Shown piece by piece: positions 24,658-37,023 of a stretch of DNA of 64,000 nt. The notes beneath the pieces were generated by a model. That model saw only the letters and a program-made list of their open reading frames with translations. It did not search any database and was not told where the DNA came from. Made by a program: the position numbers and the translations under genes. Every line of letters starts with the position of its first letter. The stretch's first letter is position 1. The DNA comes from Saccoglossus kowalevskii (lineage: Eukaryota > Hemichordata > Enteropneusta > Harrimaniidae): positions 57,888 through 121,887 of the forward strand of contig NW_003150839.1 of NCBI RefSeq assembly GCF_000003605.2. Direction: 5' to 3'.

Positions 24658-24730
24658 AGCCCCCTATGAGATTCGAACTCATGACCCCTGGTTTACAAGA
24701 CCAGTGCTCTAACCACTGAGCTAAGGAGGC
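24658..24730 (-). tRNA. trnT-UGU: tRNA-Thr(UGU) copy 43, consensus
   Basis: Consensus body and T5 terminator. Confidence 0.93.
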
Positions 24731-25238
24731 TAGTTGGACTCTTCAACATTCGTACGAAATTAAAATGAGTCACATTAATATGCTTGTATTGAGTGGTTTC
24801 AGTGGTTTTCAGACGGCAATTAACTGTAGGAGTTGCCTCAATGAAAGTGAGAAATTGAGTTGAGTAAAACAATTCGCTTGTCTTGATTGGTTTCAGTAAC
24901 TCACTCATCGCCCATAAACATACAACATTGACTGGTTTGTTCATCCAAGATGGAAAATTAGCTGTAGGAGTTGCCCTTATGAAATTCGAACTCATGGCCC
25001 CGCTATAACCACAGAGCTAAGGAGGCGGCTTGTAGCCTTAAAGATACCGTGTAGGAGTTGCCCCTAAGAAATTCGAAGTAATGGCTTCTGTCTTAACCAC
25101 AGAGCTAAGGAGGCGGCTTGTATTGCAAATTGAGTCATATCAATGCGCCTGTCTTGATAAGTTTAAGTTACACTCTCATTACACATAAACATGCAACATT
25201 GACTGGTATGTCAAACATTAAAATTTCTCTCTTGTGAA

Positions 25239-25311
25239 AGCCCCCTATGAGATTCGAACTCATGACCCCTGGTTTACAAGACCAGTGCTCGAACCACTGA
25301 GCTAATAAGGC
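25239..25311 (-). tRNA. trnT-UGU: tRNA-Thr(UGU) copy 44, weakened
   Basis: C5 is T (wobble with G68) and C6 is A (clash with G67). A21 is C. Confidence 0.62.
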
Positions 25312-25819
25312 TAGTTGGACTCTTCAACATTCGTACGAAATTAAAATGAGTCACATTAATATGCTTGTATTGTGTGGTTTCAGTGGTTTTCAGACCGCAA
25401 TTCACTGTAGGAGTTGCCTCAATGAAAGTGAGAAATTGAGTTGAGTAAAACAATTCGCTTGTCTTGATTGGTTTCAGTAACTCACTCATCGCCCATAAAC
25501 ATACAACATTGACTGGTTTGTTCATCCAAGATGGAAAATTAGCTGTAGGAGTTGCCCTTATGAAATTCGAACTCATGGCCCCGCTATAACCACGGAGCTA
25601 AAGAGACGGCTTGTAGCCTTGAAGATACCGTGTAGAGTTGCCCCTAAGAAAATTCGAAGTAATGGCTTCTGTCTTAATCACAGAGCTAAAGAGGCGGCTT
25701 GCATTGCAAATTGAGTCATATCAATGCGCCTGTCTTGATAAGTTTGAGTTACACACTCATTACACATAAACATGCAACATTGACTGGTATGTCAAACATT
25801 AAAAATTCTCTCTAGTGGC

Positions 25820-25892
25820 AGCCCCCTATGAGATTAGAACTCATGACCCCTGGTTTACAAGACCAGTGCTCTAACCACTGAGCTAAGGAGGC
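25820..25892 (-). tRNA. trnT-UGU: tRNA-Thr(UGU) copy 45, B-box variant
   Basis: G57 is T, changing the B-box core from GTTCGAATC to GTTCTAATC. The stems are intact. Shared with copies 48 and 51. Confidence 0.72.
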
Positions 25893-26400
25893 TAGTTGGA
25901 CTCTTCAAAATTCGTACGACATTAAAATGAGTCACATTAATATGCTTGTATTGAGTGGTTTCAGTGGTTTTCAATCTGCAATTAACTGTAGGAGTTGCCT
26001 CAATGAAAGTGAGAAATTGAGTTGAGTCAAAAAAGTCGCTTGTCTTGATTGGTTTCAGAAACTCACTCATTGCCCATAAACATACAACATTGACTGGTTT
26101 GTTCATCCAAGATGGGAAATTAGCTGTAGGAGTTGCCTTTATGAAATTCGAACTCATGGCCCCGCTATAACCACAGAGCTAAGGAGGTGGCTTGTAGCCT
26201 TGACGATACCGTGTAGGAGTTGCCCCTAAGAAATTCGAAGTAATGGCTTCTGTCTTAACCACAGAGCTAAGGAGGCGGCTTGCATTGCAAATTGAGTCAT
26301 ATCAATGCGCCTGTCTTGATAAGTTTGAGTTACACACTCATTACACATAAACATGCAACATTGACTGGTATGTCGAACATTAAAAATTCTCTATTGTGGA

Positions 26401-26472
26401 AGCCCCTATGAGATTCGAACTCATGACCCCTGGTTTACAAGACCAGTGCTCTAACCACTGAGCTAAGGAGGC
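26401..26472 (-). tRNA. trnT-UGU: tRNA-Thr(UGU) copy 46, acceptor base lost
   Basis: One C is missing from the 3' acceptor strand, leaving 72 nt and poor pairing at positions 1-2. The rest is consensus. Long-type 5' flank. Confidence 0.58.
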
Positions 26473-26994
26473 TAGTTGGACTCTTCAACACTCGTACGAA
26501 ATTAAAATGAGTCACATTAATATAAGCTTATTAATACAAGCGTATAGAGTGGATTCAGTGGTTTTCAGACCGCAATTAACTGTAGGAGTTGCCTCAATGA
26601 AAGTGAGAAATTGAGTTGAGTCAAAAAATTCGCTTGTCTTGATTGGTTTCAGTAACTCACTCATAGCCCATAAACATACAACATTGGCTGGTTTGTTCAT
26701 CCAAGATGGGAAATTAGCTGTAGGAGTTGCCCTTATGAAATTCGAACTCATGGCCCCGCTATAACCACGGAGCTAAGGAGGCGGCTTGCAGCCTTGAAGA
26801 TACCGTGTAGGAGTTGCCCCTAAGAAATTCGAAGTAATGGCTTCTGTCTTAACCACAGAGCTAATGAGGCGGCTTGCATTGCAAATTGAGTCATATCAAT
26901 GCGCCTGTCTTGATAAGTTTGAGTTACACACTCATTACACATAAACATGCAACATTGACTGGTATGTCAAACATTAAAAATTCTCTCTAGTGGT

Positions 26995-27067
26995 AGCCCC
27001 CTATGAGATTCGAACTCTTGACCCCTGGTTTACAAGACCAGTGCCCTAACCACTGAGCTAAGGAGGC
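26995..27067 (-). tRNA. trnT-UGU: tRNA-Thr(UGU) copy 47
   Basis: A50-A64 T-stem mismatch and a U12-G23 wobble. Same as copies 50 and 106. Confidence 0.72.
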
Positions 27068-27577
27068 TAGTTGGACTCTTCAACATTCGTACGAAAATAA
27101 AATGAGTCACATTAATATGCTTGTATTGAGTGGTTTCAGTGGTTTTCAGACCGCAATTAACTGTAGGAGTTGCCTCAATGAAAGTGAGAAATTGAGTTGA
27201 GTCAAAAAAAAAACGCTTGTCTTGATCGGTTTCAGTAACTCACTCATCGCCCATAAACATACAACATTGACTGGTTTGTTCATCCAAGATGGAAAATTAG
27301 CTGTAGGAGTTGCCCTTATGAAATTCGAACTCATGGCCCCGCTATAACCACGGAGCTAAGGAGGTGGCTCGTAGCCTTGAAGATACCGTGTAGGAGTTGC
27401 CCCTAAGAAATTCGAAGTAATGGCTTCTGTCTTAATCACAGAGCTAAGGAGGCGGCTTGCATTGCAAATTGAGTCATATCAATGCGCCTGTCTTGATAAG
27501 TTTGAGTTACACACTCATTACACATAAACATGCAACATTGACTGGTATGTCAAACATTAAAAATTCTCTCTAGTGGC

Positions 27578-27650
27578 AGCCCCCTATGAGATTAGAACTC
27601 ATGACCCCTGGTTTACAAGACCAGTGCTCTAACCACTGAGCTAAGGAGGC
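27578..27650 (-). tRNA. trnT-UGU: tRNA-Thr(UGU) copy 48, B-box variant
   Basis: G57 to T, as in copy 45. Confidence 0.72.
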
Positions 27651-28158
27651 TAGTTGGACTCTTCAAAATTCGTACGACATTAAAATGAGTCATATTAATA
27701 TGCTTGTATTGAGTGGTTTCAGTGGTTTTCAATCTGCAATTAACTGTAGGAGTTGCCTCAATGAAAGTGAGAAATTGAGTTGAGTCAAAAAAGTCGCTTG
27801 TCTTGATTGGTTTCAGAAACTCACTCATTGCCCATAAACATACAACATTGACTGGTTTGTTCATCCAAGATGGGAAATTAGCTGTAGGAGTTGCCTTTAT
27901 GAAATTCGAACTCATGGCCCCGCTATAACCACAGAGCTAAGGAGGTGGCTTGTAGCCTTGACGATACCGTGTAGGAGTTGCCCCTAAGAAATTCGAAGTA
28001 ATGGCTTCTGTCTTAACCACAGAGCTAAGGAGGCGGCTTGCATTGCAAATTGAGTCATATCAATGCGCCTGTCTTGATAAGTTTGAGTTACACACTCATT
28101 ACACATAAACATGCAACATTGACTGGTATGTCGAACATTAAAAATTCTCTCTTGTGGA

Positions 28159-28231
28159 AGCCCCCTATGAGATTCGAACTCATGACCCCTGGTTTACAAG
28201 ACCAGTGCTCTAACCACTGAGCTAAGGAGGC
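28159..28231 (-). tRNA. trnT-UGU: tRNA-Thr(UGU) copy 49, consensus
   Basis: Consensus body and T5 terminator. Confidence 0.93.
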
Positions 28232-28739
28232 TAGTTGGACTCTTCAACATTCGTACGAAATTAAAATGAGTCACATTAATATGCTTGTATTGAGTCGTTT
28301 CAGTGGTTTTCAGACCGCAATTAACTGTAGGAGTTGCCTCAATGAAAGTGAGAAATTGAGTTGAGTCAAAAAATTCGCTTGTCTTGATTGGTTTCAGTAA
28401 CTCACTCATCGCCCATAAACATACAACTTTGGCTGGTTTGTTCATCCAAGATGGGAAATTAGCTGTAGGAGTTGCCCTTATGAAATTCGAACTCATGGCC
28501 CCGCTATAACCACGGAGCTAAGGAGGCGGCTTGCAGCCTTGAAGATACCGTGTAGGAGTTGCCCCTAAGAAATTCGAAGTAATGGCTTCTGTCTTAACCA
28601 CAGAGCTAATGAGGCGGCTTGCATTGCAAATTGAGTCATATCAATGCGCCTGTCTTGATAAGTTTGAGTTACACACTCATTACACATAAACATGCAACAT
28701 TGACTGGTATGTCAAACATTAAAAATTCTCTCTAGTGGT

Positions 28740-28812
28740 AGCCCCCTATGAGATTCGAACTCTTGACCCCTGGTTTACAAGACCAGTGCCCTAACCACTG
28801 AGCTAAGGAGGC
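28740..28812 (-). tRNA. trnT-UGU: tRNA-Thr(UGU) copy 50
   Basis: A50-A64 mismatch and U12-G23 wobble, as in copy 47. Confidence 0.72.
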
Positions 28813-29321
28813 TAGTTGGACTCTTCAACATTCGTACGAAAATAAAATGAGTCACATTAATATGCTTGTATTGAGTGGTTTCAGTGGTTTTCAGACCGCA
28901 ATTAACTGTAGGAGTTGCCTCAATGAAAGTGAGAAATTGAGTTGAGTCAAAAAAAAACGCTTGTCTTGATCGGTTTCAGTAACTCACTCATCGCCCATAA
29001 ACATACAACATTGACTGGTTTGTTCATCCAAGATGGAAAATTAGCTGTAGGAGTTGCCCTTATGAAATTCGAACTCATGGCCCCGCTATAACCACGGAGC
29101 TAAGGAGGTGGCTCGTAGCCTTGAAGATACCGTGTAGGAGTTTCCCCTAAGAAATTCGAAGTAATGGCTTCTGTCTTAATCACAGAGCTAAGGAGGCGGC
29201 TTGCATTGCAAATTGAGTCATATCAATGCGCCTGTCTTGATAAGTTTGAGTTACACACTCATTACACATAAACATGCAACATTGACTGGTATGTCAAACA
29301 TTAAAAATTCTCTCTAGTGGC

Positions 29322-29394
29322 AGCCCCCTATGAGATTAGAACTCATGACCCCTGGTTTACAAGACCAGTGCTCTAACCACTGAGCTAAGGAGGC
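29322..29394 (-). tRNA. trnT-UGU: tRNA-Thr(UGU) copy 51, B-box variant
   Basis: G57 to T, as in copy 45. Confidence 0.72.
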
Positions 29395-29902
29395 TAGTTG
29401 GACTCTTCAAAATTCGTACGACATTAAAATGAGTCATATTAATATGCTTGTATTGAGTGGTTTCAGTGGTTTTCAATCTGAAATTAACTGTAGGAGTTGC
29501 CTCAATGAAAGTGAGAAATTGAGTTGAGTCAAAAAAGTCGCTTGTCTTGATTGGTTTCAGAAACTCACTCATTGCCCATAAACATACAACATTGACTGGT
29601 TTGTTCATCCAAGATGGGAAATTAGCTGTAGGAGTTGCCTTTATGAAATTCGAACTCATGGCCCCGCTATAACCACAGAGCTAAGGAGGTGGCTTGTAGC
29701 CTTGACGATACCGTGTAGGAGTTGCCCCTAAAAAATTCGAAGTAATGGCTTCTGTCTTAACCACAGAGCTAAGGAGGCGGCTTGCATTGCAAATTGAGTC
29801 ATATCAATGCGCCTGTCTTGATAAGTTTGAGTTACACACTCATTACACATAAACATGCAACATTGACTGGTATGTCGAACATTAAAAATTCTCTCTTGTG
29901 GA

Positions 29903-29975
29903 AGCCTCCTATGAGATTCGAACTCATGACCCCTGGTTTACAAGACCAGTGCTCTAACCACTGAGCTAAGGAGGC
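29903..29975 (-). tRNA. trnT-UGU: tRNA-Thr(UGU) copy 52, fully paired acceptor
   Basis: G69 to A only, as in copy 12. The unit to its right carries a duplicated R2. Confidence 0.92.
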
Positions 29976-30304
29976 TAGTTGGACTCTTCAACATTCGTAC
30001 GAAATTAAAATGAGTCACATTAATATGCTTGTATTGAGTGGTTTCAGTGGTTTTCAGACCGCAATTAACTGTAGGAGTTGCCTCAATGAAAGTGAGAAAT
30101 TGAGTTGAGTCAAAAAATTCGCTTGTCTTGATTGGTTTCAGTAACTCACTCATCGCCCATAAACATACAACATTGACTGGTTTGTTCATCCAAGATGGGA
30201 AATTAGCTGTAGGAGTTGCCCTTATGAAATTCGAACTCATGGCCCCGCTATAACCACGGAGCTAAGGAGGCAGCTTGTAGCCTTGAAGATACCGTGTAGG
30301 AGTT

Positions 30305-30459
30305 GCCCCTGAGAAATTCGAAGTAATGGCTTCTGTCTTAACCACAGAGCTAAGGAGGCGGCTTGCATTGCAAATTGTAGCCTTGAAGATACCGTGTAGG
30401 AGTTGCCCCTAAGAAATTCGAAGTAATGGCTTCTGTCTTAACCACAGAGCTAAGGAGGC
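30305..30459 (-). repeat. 100-bp tandem duplication of R2
   Basis: R2 copies at 30305-30359 and 30405-30459, unit of 681 bp between copies 52 and 53. It carries the same CTGAGAAATTC marker in the first copy as at 19707, so it shares one origin with that event. Confidence 0.8.
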
Positions 30460-30583
30460 GGCTTGCATTGCAAATTGAGTCATATCAATGCGCCTGTCTT
30501 GATAAGTTTGAGTTACACACTCATTACACATAAACATGCAACATTGACTGGTATGTCAAACATTAAAAATTCTCTCTAGTGGA

Positions 30584-30656
30584 AGCCCCCTATGAGATTC
30601 GAACTCATGACCCCTGGTTTACAAGACCAGTGCCCTAACCACTGAGCTAAGGAGGC
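30584..30656 (-). tRNA. trnT-UGU: tRNA-Thr(UGU) copy 53
   Basis: Only a U12-G23 wobble in the D stem. Confidence 0.87.
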
Positions 30657-31164
30657 TAGTTGGACCCTTCAACATTCGTACGAAATAAAAATGAGTCACA
30701 TTAATATGCTTGTATTGAGTGGTTTCAGTGGTTTTCAGACCGCAATTAACTGTAGGAGTTGCCTCAATGAAAGTGAGAAATTGAGTTGAGTAAAAAAATT
30801 CGCTTGTCTTGATTGGTTTCAGTAACTCACTCATCGCCCATAAACATACAAAATTGACTGGTTTGTTCATCCAAGATGGGAAATTAGCTGTAGGAGTTGC
30901 CCTTATGAAATTCCAACTCATGGCCCCGCTATAACCACGGAGCTAAGGAGGCAGCTTGTAGCCTTGAAGATACCGTGTAGGAGTTGCCCCTATGAAATTC
31001 GAAGTAATGGCTTATGTCTTAACCACAGAGCTAAGGAGGCGGCTTGCATTGCAAATTGACTCATATCAATGCGCCCGTCTTGATAAGTTTGAGTTACACA
31101 CTCATTACACATAAACATGCAACATTGACTGGTATGTCAAACATTAAAAATTCTCTATAGTGGA

Positions 31165-31237
31165 GGCCCCCTATGAGATTCGAACTCATGACCCCTGGTT
31201 TACAAGACCAGTGCTCTAACCACTGAGCTAAGGAGGC
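31165..31237 (-). tRNA. trnT-UGU: tRNA-Thr(UGU) copy 54, discriminator C
   Basis: The body is consensus but the discriminator base 73 is C instead of U, which may affect charging by threonyl-tRNA synthetase. Confidence 0.82.
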
Positions 31238-31745
31238 TAGTTGGACTCTTCTACATTCGTACGAAATTAAAATGAGTCACATTAATATGCTTGTATTGAG
31301 TGGTTTCAGTGGTTTTCAGACCGCAATTAACTGTAGGAGTTGCCTCAATGAAAGTGAGCAATTGAGTTGAGTCAAAAAATTCGTTTGTCTTGATTGGTTT
31401 CAGTAAATCACTCATCGCCCATAAACATACAACATTGACTGGTTTGTTCATCCAAGATGGGAAATTAGCTGTAGGAGTTGCCCTTATGAAATTCGAACTC
31501 ATGGCCCCGCTATAACCACGGAGCTAAGGAGGCAGCTTGTAGCCTTGAAGATACCGTGTAGGAGTTGCCCCTAAGAAATTCGAAGTAATGGCTTATGTCT
31601 TAACCACAGAGCTAAGGAGGCGGCTTGCATTGCAAATTGACTCATATCAATGCGCCCGTCTTGATAAGTTTGAGTTACACACTCATTACACATAAACATG
31701 CAACATTGACTGGTATCTCAAACATTAAAAATTCTCTATAGTGGA

Positions 31746-31818
31746 GGCCCCCTATGAGATTCGAACTCAAGACCCCTGGTTTACAAGACCAGTGCTCTAA
31801 CCACTGAGCTAAGGAGGC
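31746..31818 (-). tRNA. trnT-UGU: tRNA-Thr(UGU) copy 55, discriminator C
   Basis: Discriminator C as in copy 54, plus a T49-T65 mismatch. Confidence 0.7.
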
Positions 31819-32318
31819 TAGTTGAACTCTTCAACATTCGTACGAAATTAAAATGAGTCACATTAATATGCTTGTATTGAGTGGTTTCAATGGTTTTTAG
31901 ACCGCAATTAACTGTAGGAGTTGCCCCAATGAAATTGAGTTGAGTCAAAAAATTCGCTTGTCTTGAATGGTTTCAGTAACTCACTCATGGCCCATAAACA
32001 TACAACATTGACTGGTTTGTTCATCCAAGATGGGAAATTAGCTGTAGGAGTTGCCCTTATGAAATTCGAACTCATGGCCCCGCTATAACCACGGAGCTAA
32101 GGAGGCGGCTTGTAGCCTTGAAGATACCGTGTCGGAGTTGCCCCTAAGAAATTCGAAGTAATGGCTTCTGTCTTAACCACAGAGCTAAGGAGGCGGCTTG
32201 CATTGCAAATTGACTCATATCAATGCGCCTGTCTTGATAAGTTTGAGTTACACACTCATTACAGATAAACATGCAACATTGACTGGTATGTCAAACATTA
32301 AAAATTCTCTCTAGTGGA

Positions 32319-32391
32319 AGCCCCCTATGAGATTCGAACTCATGACCCCTGGTTTACAAGACCAGTGCTCTAACCACTGAGCTAAGGAGGC
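32319..32391 (-). tRNA. trnT-UGU: tRNA-Thr(UGU) copy 56, consensus
   Basis: Consensus body and T5 terminator. Confidence 0.93.
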
Positions 32392-32900
32392 TAGTTGGAC
32401 TCCTCAACATTCGTACGAAATTAAAATGAGTCACATTAATATGCTTGTATTGAGTGGTTTCAGTGGTTTTCAGACCGCAATTAACTATAGGAGTTGCCTC
32501 AATGAAAGTGAGAAATTGAGTTGAGTAAAAAAAAAACGCTTGTCTTGATTGGTTTCAGTAACTCACTCATCGCCCATAAACATACAACATTGACTGGTTT
32601 GTTCATCCAAGATGGAAAATTAGCTGTAGGAGTTGCCCTTATGAAATTCGAACTCATGGCCCCGCTATAACCACGGAGCTAAGGAGGCGGCTTGTAGCCT
32701 TGAAGATACCGTGTAGGAGTTGCCCCTAAGAAATTCGAAGTAATGGCTTTTGTCTTAACCACAGAGCTAAGGAGGCGGCTTGCATTGCAAATTGAGTCAT
32801 ATCAATGCGCCTGTCTTGATAAGTTTGAGTTACACACTCATTACACATAAACATGCAACATTGACTGGTTTGTCAAACATTAAAAATGACCTCTAGTGGA

Positions 32901-32972
32901 AGCCCCTATGGGATTCGAACTAATGACCCCTGATTTACAAGACCAGTGCTCTAACCACTGAGCTAAGGAGGC
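32901..32972 (-). pseudogene. tRNA-Thr copy 57, degraded
   Basis: 72 nt. One acceptor base is lost, two T-stem mismatches (T51-C63, A52-C62) and a G30-U40 wobble. Long-type 5' flank. Confidence 0.65.
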
Positions 32973-33494
32973 TAGTTGGACTCTTCAACATTCGTACGAA
33001 ATTAAAATGAGTCACATTAATATAAGCTTATTAATACAAGCGTATAGAGTGGTTTCAGTGGTTTTCAGACCGCAATTAACTGTAGGAGTTGCCTCAATGA
33101 AAGTGAGAAATTGAGTTGAGTCAAAAAATTCGCTTGTCTTGATTGGTTTCAGTAACTCACTCATCGCCCATAAACATACAACATTGACTGGTTTGTTCAT
33201 CCAAGATGGAAAATTAGCTGTAGGAGTTGCCCTTATGAAATTCGAACTCATGGCCCCGCTATAACCATGGAGCTAAGGAGACGGCTTGTAGCCTTGAAGA
33301 TACCGTGTAGGAGTCGCCCCTAAGAAATTCGAAGTAATGGCTTCTGTCTTAACCACAGAGCTAAGGAGGCGGCTTGCATTGCAAATTGAGTCATATCAAT
33401 GCGCCTGTCTTGATAAGTTTGAGTTACACACTCATTACACACAAACATGCAACATTGACTGGTATGTCAAACATTAAAAATTCTCTCTAGTGGA

Positions 33495-33567
33495 AGCCCC
33501 CTATGAGATTCGAACTCATGACCCCTGGTTTACAAGACCAGTGCTCTAACCACTGAGCTAAGGAGGC
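33495..33567 (-). tRNA. trnT-UGU: tRNA-Thr(UGU) copy 58, consensus
   Basis: Consensus body and T5 terminator. Confidence 0.93.
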
Positions 33568-34076
33568 TAGTTGGACTCCTCAACATTCGTACGAAATTAA
33601 AATGAGTCACATTAATATGCTTGTATTGAGTGGTTTCAGTGGTTTTCAGACCGCAATTAACTATAGGAGTTGCCTCAATGAAAGTGAGAAATTGAGTTGA
33701 GTCAAGAAAAAACGCTTGTCTTGATTGGTTTCAGTAACTCACTCATCGCCCATAAACATACAACATTGACTGGTTTGTTGATCCAAGATGGAAAATTAGC
33801 TGTAGGAGTTGCCCTTATGAAATTCGAACTCATGGCCCCGCTATAACCACGTAGCTAAGGAGGCGGCTTGCAGCCTTGAAGATACCGTGTAGGAGTTGCC
33901 CCTAAGAAATTCGAAGTAATGGCTTCTGTCTTAACCACAGAGCTAATGAGGCGGCTTGCATTGTAAATTGAGTCATATCAATGCGCATGTATTGATAAGT
34001 TTCAGTTACACTCTCATTACATATAAACATGCAACATTGACTGGTATGTCAAACATTAAAAATTCTCTCTAGTGGT

Positions 34077-34149
34077 AGCCCCCTATGAGATTCGAACTCA
34101 TTACCCCTGGTTTACAATACCAGTGCTCTAACCACTGAGCTAAGGAGGC
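34077..34149 (-). tRNA. trnT-UGU: tRNA-Thr(UGU) copy 59
   Basis: C32 is A and C48 is A, so the G15-C48 Levitt pair is lost. Stems and anticodon are intact. Confidence 0.65.
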
Positions 34150-34631
34150 TAGTTGCACTCTTCAACATTCGTACGAAATTAAAATGAGTCACATTAATAT
34201 GCTTGTATTGAGTGGTTTCAGTGGTTTTCAGACCGCAATTAACTGTAGGAGTGCCCCAATGAAATGAGTGAGTCATATAATTCGCTTGTCTTGACGGATT
34301 TCAGTAACTCACTCATCGCCCATAAACATACAACATTGACTGGTTTGTTCATCCAAGATGGAAAATTAGCTGTAGGAGTTGCCCTTATGAAATTCGAACT
34401 CATGGCCCCCCGCTATAACCACAGAGCTAAGGAGGCGGCTTGCAGCCTTGAAGATACCGTGTAGGAGTTGCCCCTAAGAAATTCGAAGTAATGGCTTCTG
34501 TCTTAACCACAGAGCTAAGGAGGCGGCTTGCATTGCAAATTGAGTCATATCAATGCGCCTGTCCTGATAAGTTTGAGTTACACACTCATTAAACATAAAC
34601 ATGTCAAACATTTAAAATTCTCTCTAGCGGA

Positions 34632-34704
34632 AGCCCCTCATGAGATTCGAACTCATGACACCTGGTTTACAAGACCAGTGTTCTAACCACTGAGCTAAGG
34701 AGGC
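34632..34704 (-). tRNA. trnT-UGU: tRNA-Thr(UGU) copy 60, weakened
   Basis: C6-A67 mismatch with a U7-G66 wobble, C11-A24 in the D stem, and T45. Confidence 0.58.
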
Positions 34705-35194
34705 TAGTTGGACTCTTCAACATTCGTACGAAATTAAAATGAGTCACATTAATATGCTTGTATTGAGTGGTTTCAGTGGTTTTCAGACCGCAATTAACTG
34801 GAGTTGCCTCAATGAAAGTGAGAAATTGAGTTGAGTCAAAAAATTCGCTTGTCTTGATTGGTTTCAGTAACTCACTCATAGCCCATAAACATACAACATT
34901 GACTGGTTTGTTCATCCAAGATGTAAAATTAGCTGTAGGAGTTGCCCTTATGAAATTCGAACTCATGGCCCCCCGCTATAACCACGGAGCTAAGGAGGCG
35001 GCTTGCAGCCTTGAAGATACCGTGTAGGAGTTGCCCCTAAGAAATTCGAAGTAATGGCTTCTGTCTTAACCACAGAGCTAAGGAGGCGGCTTGCATTGCA
35101 AATTGAGTCATATCAATGCGCCTGTCCTGATAAGTTTGAGTTACACACTCATTAAACATAAACATGTCAAACATTTAAAATTCTCTCTAGCGGA

Positions 35195-35267
35195 AGCCCC
35201 TCATGAGATTCGAACTCATGACACCTGGTTTACAAGACCAGTGTTCTAACCACTGAGCTAAGGAGGC
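35195..35267 (-). tRNA. trnT-UGU: tRNA-Thr(UGU) copy 61, weakened
   Basis: Same four changes as copy 60, the adjacent duplicate. Confidence 0.58.
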
Positions 35268-35774
35268 TAGTTGGACTCTTCAACATTCGTACGAAATTAA
35301 AATGAGTCACATTAATATGCTTGTATTGAGTGGTTTCAGTGGTTTTCAGACCGCAATTAACTGTAGGAGTTGCCTCAATGAAAGTGAGAAATTGAGTTGA
35401 GTCAAAAAATTCGCTTGTCTGATTGGTTCAGTAACTCACTCATCGCCCATAAACATACAACATTGACTGGTTTGTTCATCCAAGATGGAAAATTAGCTGT
35501 AGGAGTTGCCCTTTATAAAATTCGAACTCATGGCCCTGCTATAACCACGGAGCTAAGGAGACGGCTTGTAGCCTTGAAGATACCGTGTAGGAGTTGCCCC
35601 TAAGAAATTCGAAGTAATGGCTTCTGTCTTAACCACAGAGCTAAGGAGGCGGCTTGCATTGCAAATTGAGTCATATCAATGCGCCTGTCTTGATAAGTTT
35701 GAGTTACACACTCATTACACATAAACATGCAACATTGACTGTTATGTCAAACATTAAAAATTCTTTCTAGTGGA

Positions 35775-35847
35775 AGCCCCCTACGAGATTCGAACTCATG
35801 ACCCCTGGTTTACAAGACCAGTGCTCTAACCACTGAGCTAAGGATGC
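35775..35847 (-). tRNA. trnT-UGU: tRNA-Thr(UGU) copy 62
   Basis: A3-G70 mismatch and U50-G64 wobble, as in copy 42. Confidence 0.7.
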
Positions 35848-36369
35848 TGGTTGGACTCTTCAACATTCGTACGAAATTAAAATGAGTCATATTAATATAA
35901 GCATATTAATACAAGCGTATTGAGTGGATTCAGTGGTTTTCAGACCGCAATTAACTGTAGGAGTTGCCTCAATGAAAGTGAGAAATTGAGTTGAGTCAAA
36001 AAATTCGCTTGTCTTGATTGGTTTCAGTAACGCACTCATCGCCCATAAACATACAACATTGACTGGTTTGTTCATCCAAGATGGAAAATTAGCTGTAGGA
36101 GTTGCCCTTATGAAATTCGAACTAATGGCCCCGCTATAACCACGGAGCTAAGGAGGCGGCTTGCAGCCTTGAAGATACCTTGTAGGAGTTGCCCCTAAGA
36201 AATTCGAAGTAATGGCTTCTGTCTTAACCACAGAGCTAATGAGGCGGCTTGCATTGCAAATTGAGTCATATCAATGCGCATGTCTTGATAAGTTTGAGTT
36301 ACACACTCATTACACATAAACATGCAACATTGACTGGTATGTCAAACATTAAAAATTCTCTCTAGTGGT

Positions 36370-36442
36370 AGCCTCCTATGAGATTCGAACTCATGACCCC
36401 TGGTTTACAAGACCAGTGCCCTAACCACTGAGCTAAGGAGGC
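36370..36442 (-). tRNA. trnT-UGU: tRNA-Thr(UGU) copy 63
   Basis: U4-A69 pair and U12-G23 wobble. All stems pair. Confidence 0.88.
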
Positions 36443-36950
36443 TAGTTGGTCTCTTCAACATTCGTACGAAATTAAAATGAGTCACATTAATATGATTGTA
36501 TTGAGTGGTTTCAGTGGTTTTCAGACCGCAATTAACTGTAGGAGTTGCCTCAATGAAAGTGAGAAATTGAGTTGAGTCAAAAAAAACGCTTGTCTTGATC
36601 GGTTTCAGTAACTCACTCATCGCCCATAAACATACAACATTGACTGGTTTGTTCATCCAAGATGGAAAATTAGCTGCAGGAGTTGCCCTTATGAAATTCG
36701 AACTCATGGCCCCGCTATAACCACGGAGCTAAGGAGGCGGCTCGTAGCCTTGAAGATACCGTATAGGAGTTGCCCCTAAGAAATTCGAAGTAATGGCTTC
36801 TGTCTTAATCACAGAGCTAAGGAGGCGGCTTGCATTGCAAATTGAGTCATATCAATGCGCCTGTCTTGATAAGTTTGAGTTACACACTCATTACACATAA
36901 ACATGCAACATTGACTGGTATGTCAAACATTGAAAATTCTCTCTTGTGGA

Positions 36951-37023
36951 AGCCCCCTATGAGATTCGAACTCATGACCCCTGGTTTACAAGACCAGTGC
37001 TCGAACCACTGAGCTAAGGAGGG
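36951..37023 (-). tRNA. trnT-UGU: tRNA-Thr(UGU) copy 64
   Basis: G1 is C (C1-C72 clash) and A21 is C. Terminator T4. Confidence 0.62.

Larger units (their letters stand above)
25820..30583 (-). repeat. three-unit higher-order repeat, nearly three copies
   Basis: The T57 variant recurs every third tRNA (copies 45, 48, 51, at 1758 and 1744 bp). The A50/G23 variant occupies copies 47 and 50. TATGTCGAACATTA in S1 precedes copies 46, 49 and 52. A related block recurs at 61000-62744. Confidence 0.75.
34632..35774 (-). repeat. tandem duplicate of one distinctive unit, period 563 bp
   Basis: Copies 60 and 61 share three tRNA changes (A67/G66, A24, T45) and an S1 shortened to AAACATAAACATGTCAAAC, which drops the CAACATTGACTGG segment. 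The same S1 shortening occurs before copy 98. Confidence 0.75.

Noticed and set aside
36370-36442. Other isoacceptors or other tRNA families in the array
   Set aside because: I read the anticodon in every full-length copy. All are TGT except the six-base loops of copies 41 and 111 and the decayed TGG of copy 110.
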